Of a DNA stretch of 64,000 bases, positions 15,095 through 24,494 are shown in pieces. The stretch comes from an uncultured Spirochaetales bacterium (GTDB lineage: Bacteria > Spirochaetota > Spirochaetia > Sphaerochaetales > Sphaerochaetaceae), in assembly GCA_944388965.1 (NCBI GenBank), contig CALXKL010000003.1, forward strand, positions 62,001 through 126,000, given 5' to 3'. Both the position numbers and the translations under genes were made by a program. Position 1 is the stretch's first letter; the number at the start of each line of letters is the position of its first letter. The notes beneath the pieces were generated by a model. That model did no database searches. It saw nothing but the letters and a program-made list of their open reading frames with translations, and was not told the DNA's origin.

Positions 15095-16867
15095 TCAATC
15101 GGCGAACTGGCTCATGTACAGATGCCAGTATGCACCCTTGCGCTCCATAAGCTCCTGATGGCTGCCGTCCTCCACTATCCTCCTGTCCTGGACCACGAAG
15201 ATCCTGTCGCAGCTCCTGATCGTCGAGAGGCGGTGGGCGACGATGAAGCTCGTGCGGCCTCTGCTCAGAAGCCCGATGCCCTTCTGGACCAGGATCTCGC
15301 TGCCGGTGTCGATGCTGCTGGTGGCCTCGTCGAGGACGAGGATCGCGGGATCGGCCAGCAGCGTGCGGGCAAGGGCGACCAGCTGTCTCTGTCCAGCCGA
15401 CAGCCTCGCTCTGTCCACCATGGTGTCGTATCCCGATTCGAGACTGCATATCATATCGTCGATTCCGAGCGCCCGGCACACTCTCCTGATCTCCTCCTGG
15501 GATGCATCAGGTCTTCCGTATGCGATGTTCTGCCCTATCGTACCGGTGAAGAGACAGCTATCCTGGGTCATGACGACGACACTGCGTCTCAATGAACGGT
15601 TGGAAAGCCTTGCGACATCGTGTCCGTCGATGAGCACGTGCCCCTCCACCGGGTCGTAGAAGCGGCAGATGAGATTGGCGATCGTGGTCTTGCCGGCTCC
15701 CGTCGGCCCGACCAGCGCAATCCGCTGTCCCTTGTGCACCGTGAACGACAGGTCCTCAAGCACGTTAACATCAGGCTCATCAGGATAGGAGAAGGTGACG
15801 TGTTCGAAATCGACACGCCCCTCGCATCCATCGATGTCATCGGCATCGCAGGCCTCACGTATGGGCGACTTCTCGTCGATGAGCTCGAACACCCTGCCCG
15901 CTCCGGCCAGATCGTTTCCAAGCTGGTTGTACATGTTGGCAAGCGCCCTTATCGGCTGCCAGAACAGCGAGATGTACGAAGTGAAGGCGATCAGCTGCCC
16001 GACACCGGCGCCGCCGTCACCCAGAAGGAACATCGCGACCAGAAAGAGCATCGCGTAGCCGATCCCCTGACTGACGTCGATGACGATTCCGATCGTATCC
16101 GACAGCCTCACGGCCGACGTCCATGTCGACTGCACCTCGTCGTTGATCCTCTCGAATGCATCACGGCACTCCTTTTCGGCACAGAACGACTGTACGACCT
16201 TGATGCCGTCGAAGAGCTCATGACTGTATCCTGCGATGTTGCTCTGCTTGTGCCGATACGTCTGCCACCTAGGGTATGTCCTGCCCATTATCGCAAAGGC
16301 CCCGGTGACGATCACAGGAAGACATGTGAACGCACCTGCGGCCAGAAGCGGATCCATGATGAACATCGCGATGACGATCACCAGAAGGAAGAACAGATTG
16401 GGCACAAGCGACGTCACGACCTGCTTGAGCATGTTGTTCAGCGAACTCACGTCTCCGACCAGTCGGGAGAGTATCTTCCCGGTCGGCCGGCTGTCGAAGA
16501 ACTGCAGACCAAGCCTCTCGACATTGGAGAAGGCCTCGTCCCTTATCCTGAGAACCACGCCGTTGGAGACCCTGGACATCACGTGGACACGGACGACATA
16601 GAGGATCCACCACACCACGACCAGCGCTACATAAAGCAGCACCGTATCGACAAGCCCCTCCATATCGCCCCCTGCGATATCTACGTCCACGGCATGCCGC
16701 GTGAGGAACGGAAGCACGGTCAGGATGACGGAGGAGACCATCATGACGAGGACCACGAACGCCACACGCCACCTGTACTCCTTCATGTAGCCCATCGTAC
16801 GCACGAAGATGTCCTTTTTCCGGTACTCGTTACGCCTCTCGTCCACGTTGCTTCTATTCACGCTCAT
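15095..16867 (-). CDS. ABC exporter half-transporter, canonical ATPase site
   Basis: A 590-residue type IV ABC exporter: six membrane helices in residues ~25-310, then a nucleotide-binding domain with Walker A 'GPTGAGKTT', signature 'LSAGQRQLVALARTL', Walker B 'ILVLDEATSSID' with the catalytic Glu, and the H-loop 'IVAHRLST'. The signature reads LSAGQ rather than LSGGQ. ATG 16867 is chosen because it overlaps the end of the partner gene by 14 nt and lies next to the first membrane region. The substrate (drug, peptide or lipid) is not evident. Confidence 0.92.
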   Translation of the reverse strand: MSVNRSNVDERRNEYRKKDIFVRTMGYMKEYRWRVAFVVLVMMVSSVILTVLPFLTRHAVDVDIAGGDMEGLVDTVLLYVALVVVWWILYVVRVHVMSRVSNGVVLRIRDEAFSNVERLGLQFFDSRPTGKILSRLVGDVSSLNNMLKQVVTSLVPNLFFLLVIVIAMFIMDPLLAAGAFTCLPVIVTGAFAIMGRTYPRWQTYRHKQSNIAGYSHELFDGIKVVQSFCAEKECRDAFERINDEVQSTWTSAVRLSDTIGIVIDVSQGIGYAMLFLVAMFLLGDGGAGVGQLIAFTSYISLFWQPIRALANMYNQLGNDLAGAGRVFELIDEKSPIREACDADDIDGCEGRVDFEHVTFSYPDEPDVNVLEDLSFTVHKGQRIALVGPTGAGKTTIANLICRFYDPVEGHVLIDGHDVARLSNRSLRRSVVVMTQDSCLFTGTIGQNIAYGRPDASQEEIRRVCRALGIDDMICSLESGYDTMVDRARLSAGQRQLVALARTLLADPAILVLDEATSSIDTGSEILVQKGIGLLSRGRTSFIVAHRLSTIRSCDRIFVVQDRRIVEDGSHQELMERKGAYWHLYMSQFAD

Positions 16868-18587
16868 TGGACGCCTCCCCGTACTGTGCCATGCAGGTTC
16901 TGCAGTATAGTCCACCGAGTGCCATGAGGGATTCGTGCGTCCCCCTTTCCACCACACGCCCATTGTCCAGGAAGATGATCTCGTCACAGTTCCTCACCGA
17001 AGAGATCCTGTGTGCGATGAAGATCCTCACTCCATCACCCGACACCGTATCCAGCGAATGCTGGACGGCCTTCTCCGTCTCCATGTCCAGAGCCGATGTC
17101 GAATCGTCGAACACGACGACGGAACTGTGCCTCACGAGCGCACGTGCAATGCACAGTCTCTGCTTCTGTCCACCCGACAGACCTACGCCCTTCTCCCCGA
17201 CAACCGTGTCGTACTTCATGGACAGGGCGTCGATGAATCCATGGGCCTGGCTCAGGGCGGCCGCATGCATCATCGCCTCGTCGTCCAGCTCCTCCTGGGC
17301 GCCCTTCTTCAGATTCTCCCTCACGCTCTCGCTGAAAAGGAAGATGTCCTGGTCGACGAGCGCGATGTCCCTACGCAGCTCGTCCACCGGAAGATGGGTC
17401 GTGTCCACTCCTCCGATGCGGATCTCTCCGGATGTAGGGTCGCAGAAACGCATGAGAAGATTGACAATCGTCGTCTTCCCGCTGCCGGTGGCGCCCATGA
17501 TGCCGAGGCTGCATCCCTCGTTCACGCTGAACGACAGGTCGTCCACGATCCTGCGTCCGTCGACGACGAGCGACACATGGTCGAACTCCAGGTTCCTGCC
17601 GCGTTCATCCTTTCTCGACATCGCCGGAAGGCGTACGGGGACCTCCTCATGACGATTCATGACAGCCGAGACCTTCCTTGCGCTTGCACGCGCCTGGCTG
17701 ACGTTGGTCAGGACCCAGCCTATCTCCAGCATCGGCCAGACCAGGCTGTTGACGTATTCCATGGCCGCGGCAAGACTGCCGAGGGACATGTCCCCTCCCA
17801 TCGTCATCACACCACCTGCAAGCAGGGCAAGGGCGACCATGATCCGGCCAAGCGAAGAGACGGCACCGTCGTACCTTCCGAAGAGGGTCTCAAGCGACAC
17901 GTTCAGATGGAAGAAGGACCTGCTGTGACCGGAAAAGCGTCTTCTCTCGACCTCCTCGCATCCGAACGCCTTGACCGTCCTTATGGCACCAAGGGCCTCG
18001 CCTGCACTACGGTTGAGAGAGACGGTCTCGTCCGAGATTCTCTCGAACACGGCATCACCCTTCGCCTCCTCCCTGTAGGCCAGCAGGCCTATGACAGGCA
18101 TCATCACGATGGCGACGGCGAACACCTGGGGGCTGATACGGAGAAGAAACGCCATCATGACGATGCAGTGTATGACGATCTCGACCAGGAACACACCTAT
18201 GAAGCCGAATGAGAAGCCGATGTTCTCGGCATCATGACGAACGCGGCTCATCAGCTCCGATGGCGTGTTGGACCTGAAGAACGAGGCGTTCTGCCGTTCG
18301 ATATGACCGACGAGATCGCTTCTTATATCATGTATGACGGCCTGGCTTATCCTGTCGGAGGTGAACTCCTGGACGTACTTGAAGACGCCTCTTGCTGCAA
18401 AGCAGAGGAACAGTGAGGCGACAAGGACAAGTGCATGGCCGATTCTGGCCGAGAAGATGCCTTCGTCGATCAGTCGGCTGATGAGCACAGGGCTCATCGC
18501 ATCGGCCGAGATTCCAAGGAGCATGAAGACCAGGCATTTCGCGTATAGTCTCCTGTTTTCCAGGACATGTCTACGATAGCTGTACAT
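16854..18587 (-). CDS. ABC exporter half-transporter, degenerate Walker B
   Basis: The 577-residue partner has the same exporter layout: membrane region residues ~15-305, Walker A 'GATGSGKTT', signature 'LSGGQKQRLCIARALV', Walker B 'VVVFDDSTSALDMETE' and H-loop 'FIAHRISS'. The residue after the Walker B Asp is Asp instead of catalytic Glu, the mark of a heterodimer with one non-hydrolysing site, as in TM287/288. It is transcribed first, and its stop overlaps the start of the partner, fitting a 1:1 heterodimer. About 228 bp upstream hold no gene. Confidence 0.92.
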   Translation of the reverse strand: MYSYRRHVLENRRLYAKCLVFMLLGISADAMSPVLISRLIDEGIFSARIGHALVLVASLFLCFAARGVFKYVQEFTSDRISQAVIHDIRSDLVGHIERQNASFFRSNTPSELMSRVRHDAENIGFSFGFIGVFLVEIVIHCIVMMAFLLRISPQVFAVAIVMMPVIGLLAYREEAKGDAVFERISDETVSLNRSAGEALGAIRTVKAFGCEEVERRRFSGHSRSFFHLNVSLETLFGRYDGAVSSLGRIMVALALLAGGVMTMGGDMSLGSLAAAMEYVNSLVWPMLEIGWVLTNVSQARASARKVSAVMNRHEEVPVRLPAMSRKDERGRNLEFDHVSLVVDGRRIVDDLSFSVNEGCSLGIMGATGSGKTTIVNLLMRFCDPTSGEIRIGGVDTTHLPVDELRRDIALVDQDIFLFSESVRENLKKGAQEELDDEAMMHAAALSQAHGFIDALSMKYDTVVGEKGVGLSGGQKQRLCIARALVRHSSVVVFDDSTSALDMETEKAVQHSLDTVSGDGVRIFIAHRISSVRNCDEIIFLDNGRVVERGTHESLMALGGLYCRTCMAQYGEASNERE

Positions 18588-18815
18588 GTTTCCACCCGTG
18601 TCATGGACACGTAATCAGATCAGGGATTCACGCATGAAGCGAGATACGACAATAGAAGAGCATGACTTTCCGAAGAAGTCTCAGGGCTCGTGATGGAGCG
18701 GAATGGTGTAGTGCATTGATGTGATCAGCATTTACATACCCTCCCTTTCTGTCGTATCCGCATTCACCCTAGAACATGAAACGGGTGCTGTCAATATGAA
18801 TCATGATGATCTGCA

Positions 18816-19817
18816 CTAGCTGGAAGGTCTCTCCAGATCCAAAATCGACTGCCAGATGCTGTCGATCACGGGAACGCCGTTTGCCAGATTGTCCTGCCTT
18901 GTCCTATGTAGCCTCTGTCCGGGATAGCGTATGCCCTCACCCTGTCGGGAGACCTCGCCCAGTATCCGGTCGACGATACCATCGACCGTGCTCCTGTCAT
19001 GCAGTCTTGCGGGATCGATGGCGATCATGATCTGCGTAAGGCCACGCTCGTCCTTCAGGCGTCCGACCTCGCTCACGGACGCTCCATCGGAGAGGGCAGT
19101 GGCCACCAGGTCCAGCGCCAGCGACAGTCCGCTCCCCTTCCAGAATCCAATGGGAAGCACACGGCCGTTGGCCTCTATGACAGCGGGGTCGTCCGTGAGA
19201 CGGCCTTCGTCGTCGAATCCTCCCGGCCACGGCAGACGCTCCCCCTTGAGCCGGTACTCCTCCAGCTTTCCGTACGAGTACTGGCTCATCGCGGCGTCGA
19301 ACACGAAATGGGCGCCATCGGATCTTGGTGTGGATATTATCAGGGGGTTGTTGCCGACCAGAGGCTTCACTCCTCCCCATACAGGCATATTCGGCTTCGT
19401 GTTCGACCAGCAGATTCCGATGCAGCCGCTTCCGGCTGCAAGCAGCCCGTATGTCGATCCCCTCAGCCAGTGGTTGTTGTAGCCCAGCGCGACAAGTCCT
19501 ATCCCATTTGCATGGGCAAGCTCGCATGCCCTCTCCATCGCCCTCCAGGCGTTTATCGGGCCTATGCCGAAATGGCCGTTCCAGCATTCCATGGACCCGA
19601 AGGAGGATGTCAATGTCGCCTTGGCATCCTTGTCCACCACACCGTCCTCGATGTTGTGCACCATCCTGACGAAGCGGTTCGTTCCATGAGTGTACACTCC
19701 GTCTAGGCTGTTGTCGGCGATGATCCTGGCAAGAAGAGCGGCATCATCCTCTGCCACTTCACGCGACAGCAGGATGCCGAGCATCGTGTCATACAGCTTT
19801 TCGTATGGGATTCTCAT
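18816..19817 (-). CDS. Ldh-family NAD(P)-dependent 2-oxoacid/diketogulonate reductase
   Basis: A 333-residue member of the malate/L-lactate dehydrogenase (Ldh/YiaK) family, which does not use a Rossmann fold. Signatures include 'NSLDGVYTHGTNRFVRMV' near residue 32, 'GIGLVALGYNNHWLRGSTYGLLAAGSGCIGI', 'VGNNPLIISTPR' and 'GFWKGSGLSLALDLVATAL'. It reduces or oxidises a 2-oxo/2-hydroxy acid, often sugar-derived. It is the last gene of the six-gene transporter operon and overlaps the Gfo/Idh/MocA gene by 4 nt, so it probably acts on the imported compound. Confidence 0.9.
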   Translation of the reverse strand: MRIPYEKLYDTMLGILLSREVAEDDAALLARIIADNSLDGVYTHGTNRFVRMVHNIEDGVVDKDAKATLTSSFGSMECWNGHFGIGPINAWRAMERACELAHANGIGLVALGYNNHWLRGSTYGLLAAGSGCIGICWSNTKPNMPVWGGVKPLVGNNPLIISTPRSDGAHFVFDAAMSQYSYGKLEEYRLKGERLPWPGGFDDEGRLTDDPAVIEANGRVLPIGFWKGSGLSLALDLVATALSDGASVSEVGRLKDERGLTQIMIAIDPARLHDRSTVDGIVDRILGEVSRQGEGIRYPGQRLHRTRQDNLANGVPVIDSIWQSILDLERPSS

Positions 19818-20869
19818 CTGGGTCTCACCGGCGCGCCGCCAGAGGCCGCGCTCCTGTAGCAGGCCTCTACAATGGCCACGGCCTTGCGTGCCTCTAGGCC
19901 GTCTATCAGCGGTCGTCTACCCTCCTTGAGGGAGTCCACGACATCCTTCAGACAGGCCACATGTCCACTGGAGGAAATCGCCATCGGGTCGTTGGCACCG
20001 CCTGCAGAGGAGGATGTGGCATAGCGCCTACGTATCTCCTCATCCTCAGGCCTCTCGTCCTTGAACGACCAGGCCTTGATGCTTTCGTCCTCGAGAATCA
20101 CGGAACCGTCACTTCCGCAGATCTCGACCTTCTTAAGAAAGCCGGGCCAGGTGGCTGTGGTCCCCTCGATGACTCCAAGGGCGCCGCTTGTGAACCTGAG
20201 ACTGGCAACCGAGGTATCCTCGACGTCTATCCTCTCGTGTCCCAAGGCTCCGCCGAACGACGATATGCTCTCGACGTCCCCGCCGAACCACGACATCAGG
20301 TCGATGGCATGGATGCCCTGGTTCATCAGCACTCCGCCACCTCCTATCGCCATGCTTCCATGCCATGGCGTGGAATCATAGTACTCCTGGCTCCTGTACC
20401 ACTTGAACTGGGCATCGACGAGGACGACGCGTCCGAAGCGTCCTTCGTCCAGCGCCTTCTTCACCTCGACTGACGACGGGAAGAAGCGGGACTGGAAGAT
20501 GCCGGAGAGGACCACGCCCTTCTCTTCGGCGGCCCTGATGATCCTGTCGCAGGCCTCCGTCGTGGCCTCGAGAGGCTTCTCCACAAGGAGGGCCTTCTTT
20601 CCATGGGCGATCGCGCTCATGCAGGCCTCCAGATGAGAGGCGGATGGCGTGGCGACCATGACGATGTCCACATCCGCGTCCGCCATGAAGTCCTCGAGGC
20701 TTGCATGGTTTACGATTCCATACTTTCCGGCGAAGGCATCCCCCTTCGCACTGTTGTGGTTGTAGCAGGCGACAAGCCTGGTGTCCTCAAGAGAATCGGC
20801 GGCAAGCACATGCACCGCAGCGATTGCCCCTGTGCCGACTATGCCGACACCATATCTTCCATCTCTCAT
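19814..20869 (-). CDS. Gfo/Idh/MocA-family oxidoreductase
   Basis: A 351-residue NAD(P)-dependent dehydrogenase with the N-terminal dinucleotide loop 'VGIVGTGAIAAVHVLA', 'VMVATPSASHLEACMSAIAHGKKALLVEKPLEAT' with the family's catalytic EKP motif, and a C-terminal substrate domain with 'GGGVLMNQGIHAIDLMSWFGG' (the G-H-D helix of the active site). It likely oxidises a sugar, inositol or sugar acid. ATG 20869 overlaps the permease stop by 4 nt. Its position within the BMP-type importer operon suggests the imported ligand carries a cyclic sugar or polyol. Confidence 0.92.
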   Translation of the reverse strand: MRDGRYGVGIVGTGAIAAVHVLAADSLEDTRLVACYNHNSAKGDAFAGKYGIVNHASLEDFMADADVDIVMVATPSASHLEACMSAIAHGKKALLVEKPLEATTEACDRIIRAAEEKGVVLSGIFQSRFFPSSVEVKKALDEGRFGRVVLVDAQFKWYRSQEYYDSTPWHGSMAIGGGGVLMNQGIHAIDLMSWFGGDVESISSFGGALGHERIDVEDTSVASLRFTSGALGVIEGTTATWPGFLKKVEICGSDGSVILEDESIKAWSFKDERPEDEEIRRRYATSSSAGGANDPMAISSSGHVACLKDVVDSLKEGRRPLIDGLEARKAVAIVEACYRSAASGGAPVRPR

Positions 20870-21810
20870 GTCCTGATCTCCCTGTTGAACGGCTTGCCCA
20901 GAGCGCTGGGACTCGTGGTCTGGTTGCGGGATGTGAAGGCGAGCACGACCACGACCACGACATAAGGCAGCATGACGAAGAACTCGTAAGGCAGGTCTAT
21001 TCCAAGGCCCTGCACGTTGTACTGGATCGTCTGTGCGAAACTGAAGAGGAGTGCACCACCCATGATCTTGACCGGATGCCAGTGGCCGAAGTAGACCAGG
21101 GCGACCGCGATGAAGCCGCGGCCTGCAATCAGCTCGTCGCTGAACATCTTGACCTGGCATACGGAAAGATACGCCCCGGCCAGGCCGGCTAGGGCACCGC
21201 CGAGGGCAAGCGCCTCGTATCGTGTCCGGTTGACGTTGATTCCCATGCTGTCGGCGGCTCTAGGATGCGTTCCCACCGCCCTCACCTTCAGTCCCCAGCT
21301 GGTCTTGAAGAGGATGTACCAGGCCACGGGCACGAAGAGGAACGCAAGGTAGACCATCAGGTTGTGGGAGAAGAATATCGGGCCGATCACAGGGATGCGG
21401 CTCAGGACGGGGATCGGAGTGTTCGCCATTCCGGGGATGGACTGGGTGCCGCCTACGAAGTGTCTGAACAGAGTGCCGGCTGTACCTACTCCGAACATCT
21501 GCAGTCCGATTCCCGCAATTCCCTGCGGAGCGCGGAAAGTGACGACTATGACACCGAAGAAGAGGCCGAGCAGAGCACCCACGAGTGCGGCGAGAAGCAG
21601 TCCAAGCCAGTTCCATCCATTGGACACGGGTCCACCGTGGCCTACCATGAACGGGACAAGCATTCCGAGGAACGCACCCATGGCCATGACACCCTCGCAG
21701 CCGAGATTGAACACGCCGCTGCGCTGGTTGAACATCTCGCCGATCGAGGCCAGGAGAAGAGCGACCGAGAAAGGCACCGTCATCGACAGTATGTTGATTA
21801 TCAGATCCAT
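20866..21810 (-). CDS. BMP-type ABC importer permease 2
   Basis: A 314-residue membrane protein starting at ATG 21810 behind AGGAGG. It has about eight to ten helices and the signature of the BPD_transp_2 family ('GEMFNQRSGVFNLGCEGVMAMGAFLG', 'GLKVRAVGTHPRAADSMGIN', 'GALAGLAGAYLSV'), as in the nucleoside permeases NupQ/YufQ. It pairs with the permease upstream (spacing 1 nt) and the ATPase at 22903 to form an importer. Confidence 0.93.
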   Translation of the reverse strand: MDLIINILSMTVPFSVALLLASIGEMFNQRSGVFNLGCEGVMAMGAFLGMLVPFMVGHGGPVSNGWNWLGLLLAALVGALLGLFFGVIVVTFRAPQGIAGIGLQMFGVGTAGTLFRHFVGGTQSIPGMANTPIPVLSRIPVIGPIFFSHNLMVYLAFLFVPVAWYILFKTSWGLKVRAVGTHPRAADSMGINVNRTRYEALALGGALAGLAGAYLSVCQVKMFSDELIAGRGFIAVALVYFGHWHPVKIMGGALLFSFAQTIQYNVQGLGIDLPYEFFVMLPYVVVVVVLAFTSRNQTTSPSALGKPFNREIRT

Positions 21811-21811
21811 T

Positions 21812-22906
21812 TCAAGCCTCCTTTCCTGCGTGGCGTGCACAGAAGCGTCTGTACAGTCTGTCCTCAAGATATGTGTTCTGGAGGATCATCTGCGTCGTGA
21901 CTATCACGATGATGATGAGTCCCTGCATGACATCCACGATGTTCGCGGGCACGCCCACGGCACGCGGGGTGAGGGTCGAACCGTAGATCAGCAGGGCGAA
22001 GAAGAACGATGCAGGCACGATGCCGAACGGGTGCAGCATTCCGAACAGGGCCACGACGACGGCGCTGAAGCCGTAGTTGTTGGTGACGCCCTCTATCGCC
22101 CTTCTGTGGACGGCCGCAATCTCGATGCCGCCCGCCAGTCCGGCGAAGGCTCCCGAGATGACCATTGCCAGCGTCACGTATGCAGGCACGTTTATCCCCC
22201 CGTAGCGGGCCGCCCTGCTCTGGGCTCCGCTTGCCCTCATCTTGTAGCCGAAGCTGGTCTTCCACATGAAGAGGTAGACGAGCACGGCGAGAACGAGCGC
22301 GATGAACACCCCGTAATGGAGTCTACCCGTTATTCTTCCTATTTCGATGGAGGTCGTCAGACGTGCCGACTGCGGCGTCCCCGCTCCGGAGAGAGCCTCC
22401 GCCGGATCGAGCAGCGGAACGCGTAGACAGAAGGAGTAGAACTGCGCCGCGATGTAGTTGAGCATGACCGTGCTGAGAAGTTCGGACACTTGGAGCTTCG
22501 CCTTGAGTATGCCGGGGATGAAGCCCCACAGACCGCCGCATACTACACCGGCAAGCAGTGCAAGCGGTAGAAGCAGGGGTCTGGGAAGTTCAGGGGCAGA
22601 CAGCGCGACCGTCGTGAATCCCAGGATACCCATCGCCATCTGCCCTTCGGCTCCGATGTTGATTATTCCCGAACGATACGCAATGGCGACACCCAGAGCG
22701 ATGATGCAAAGCGGGACGGCACGGACGAAGACCTCCGTCAGATGTCCGACCCTGGTCAGCGGCGTGATGACGATCGTATAGAAGGTCCTGAAGATGTCGG
22801 CACCGAGTATCATGAGGATGAAGGACGACAGCAGAAGCGTCGCCAGGACGGCCAGCACTATGACCGAGACCTTGTAGAGTATCTTGAATCTTCTGCTGTC
22901 CATCAT
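21812..22906 (-). CDS. BMP-type ABC importer permease 1
   Basis: A 364-residue membrane protein with adjacent ATG starts at 22906 and 22903, behind GGAGGAGGA; 22903 overlaps the ATPase stop. Signatures are 'YRSGIINIGAEGQMAMGILG', 'VSELLSTVMLNYIA' (the coupling region), 'GYKMRASGAQSRAARYGGINV' and 'SGAFAGLAGGIEIAAVHRR'. It matches NupP/YufP-type permeases, usually longer than the second permease because of an N-terminal helix extension. It forms the channel with permease 2. Confidence 0.93.
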   Translation of the reverse strand: MMDSRRFKILYKVSVIVLAVLATLLLSSFILMILGADIFRTFYTIVITPLTRVGHLTEVFVRAVPLCIIALGVAIAYRSGIINIGAEGQMAMGILGFTTVALSAPELPRPLLLPLALLAGVVCGGLWGFIPGILKAKLQVSELLSTVMLNYIAAQFYSFCLRVPLLDPAEALSGAGTPQSARLTTSIEIGRITGRLHYGVFIALVLAVLVYLFMWKTSFGYKMRASGAQSRAARYGGINVPAYVTLAMVISGAFAGLAGGIEIAAVHRRAIEGVTNNYGFSAVVVALFGMLHPFGIVPASFFFALLIYGSTLTPRAVGVPANIVDVMQGLIIIVIVTTQMILQNTYLEDRLYRRFCARHAGKEA

Positions 22907-24426
22907 TCCTCCTCCTTCAGTCCGGCCATGTAGATTCCAAGCGTCCTCCTGTTGGCCTCCTCGTGGGTGAGCACCTTCTGGATACCGCCCTTGTAGATGA
23001 CCGCGATGCGGTCGCACAGGTTCATGATCTCGTCAAGCTCCTCGCTGATGAGCAGGATGCCGATGCCCTCCCGCCTCTTCTTGAGAAGCTCCTGATGGAT
23101 GAACTCGATGGCGCCCATGTCCAGTCCCCTGGTCGGATACACGGCAATGAGGAACTTCGGGGCACGCGTGATCTCGCGCGCCAGGATGACCTTCTGGATG
23201 TTTCCACCGGACAGCGAGCCGGCTGCGGTCGACGTGTCCGGCGTCCTGATGTCGAACTGGTCCTTCAGCGTCACCGCGTTGTCGTTTATGACCTTCTTCT
23301 TCAGGAAGCGGTGCCTGGAGAACCTGTCGCTGTCGCTGTCCTTCAGGATGAAGTTCTCCTTGACGGCGAACGACGGGACGATTCCCTCGATGTTCCTCTC
23401 CTCCGGGATGTAGCCCATGCCATGGTCTATGACGTAGTATGGGCTCTTGTTCGCCAGGTCCACCCCGAAGAACTCTATGGTGCCGCTCTCGACCGGTCTG
23501 AGTCCGTTGATGGCCTCGGCGAGCTCCCTCTGGCCGTTTCCGGACACACCGGCAAGCCCGACGATCTCCCCCTGGTGCACATCCAGCGAGAGATTCTCGA
23601 GGGCCAGGAAGCCGCGGTCGGAACGCACGCTTATGTTCCTTATGCTCAGGGCAAGCTCCCCCTGCACCCTGGGCTCTTTGTTCTCTGGAAGGACGATCTC
23701 GTGCCCTGTCATGAGGGCGGCTATGTCGCCTGACGAGTAGTCGGCGGTGTCACCCGAGAACACCACGGCACCGTGGCGGAGGATGACGACCTTGTCACTG
23801 AGCGCCTTGACCTCGTTGAGCTTGTGGGAGATGAAGATGATCGACAGCTCGTCCTTCATCCTCTTGAGAAGCTCAATCAGTTCATCGGTCTCCTGCGGCG
23901 TGAGTGCGCTCGTCGGCTCGTCGAGAATGAGGAAACGGGCACCCAGACACAGGGTCTTGACCAACTCCACGCGCTGCTGCTCACCCACCGACAGCTGCCA
24001 GATGTAGGCATCGGGGTTGACTGCCAGGCCATAGTGCTCGCTGACCTCGACGACGCGGCTGCGGACCATGTCGAGATCGAGCTTCAGAGGCTTCCACGCC
24101 TTCTTGTAGCCCAGCGCCACGTTCTCGGTGACCGTCATGTTCGGCACCAGCATATACTGCTGATGGACCATTCCGAGTCCAGCCTCGAACGCATCCTCCG
24201 GTCCCTTGAAATGGACTTCCCTGTCGTTGATGAGTATCCTGCCCTCATCCTGCTGGTAGATGCCCATGAGGATGTTCATAAGTGTCGTCTTGCCGGCACC
24301 GTTCTCGCCGACGAGGGCGAGGATCTCCCCTTCGTCCACCGTCAGCGAGATGTCGTCGCTGGCGAGCACTCCCGGGAAACGCTTTGTGATGTGCTCCATC
24401 CTCAGCTGTCTGATTCTCTCTTCCAT
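22903..24426 (-). CDS. BMP-type ABC importer ATPase, double-domain
   Basis: At 507 residues this carries two fused ABC domains, as in the RbsA/NupO/YufO group. Domain one has Walker A '[14 protein letters not shown]', '[15 protein letters not shown]' and '[15 protein letters not shown]'. Domain two has the degenerate loop '[20 protein letters not shown]' where Walker A would be, '[15 protein letters not shown]' and '[17 protein letters not shown]', lacking the usual D-E pair, so it probably binds but does not hydrolyse ATP. An attenuator-like hairpin separates it from the substrate-binding-protein gene. Confidence 0.94.
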   Translation of the reverse strand: MEERIRQLRMEHITKRFPGVLASDDISLTVDEGEILALVGENGAGKTTLMNILMGIYQQDEGRILINDREVHFKGPEDAFEAGLGMVHQQYMLVPNMTVTENVALGYKKAWKPLKLDLDMVRSRVVEVSEHYGLAVNPDAYIWQLSVGEQQRVELVKTLCLGARFLILDEPTSALTPQETDELIELLKRMKDELSIIFISHKLNEVKALSDKVVILRHGAVVFSGDTADYSSGDIAALMTGHEIVLPENKEPRVQGELALSIRNISVRSDRGFLALENLSLDVHQGEIVGLAGVSGNGQRELAEAINGLRPVESGTIEFFGVDLANKSPYYVIDHGMGYIPEERNIEGIVPSFAVKENFILKDSDSDRFSRHRFLKKKVINDNAVTLKDQFDIRTPDTSTAAGSLSGGNIQKVILAREITRAPKFLIAVYPTRGLDMGAIEFIHQELLKKRREGIGILLISEELDEIMNLCDRIAVIYKGGIQKVLTHEEANRRTLGIYMAGLKEEE

Positions 24427-24449
24427 ATCGTTCTTCCAGAAAACAAGCA

Positions 24450-24476
24450 GGGCATCGTCCTCTTCGGACGATGCCC
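24450..24476 (-). terminator. Attenuator-like hairpin between the BMP gene and the ATPase gene
   Basis: GGGCATCGTCC (24450-24460) and GGACGATGCCC (24466-24476) form a perfect 11-bp stem with a 5-nt loop. On the minus strand it is followed by CTGCTTGTTTTC, a weak T-rich tract. It would allow more binding protein than ATPase and permease to be made. Confidence 0.6.
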
Positions 24477-24494
24477 CGTATCCATCACTCTTCG

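Noticed and set aside
15620-18212. Long plus-strand frames over the ABC exporter genes
   Set aside because: Shadows of the two transporter genes, rich in His/Arg/Asp with no motif.
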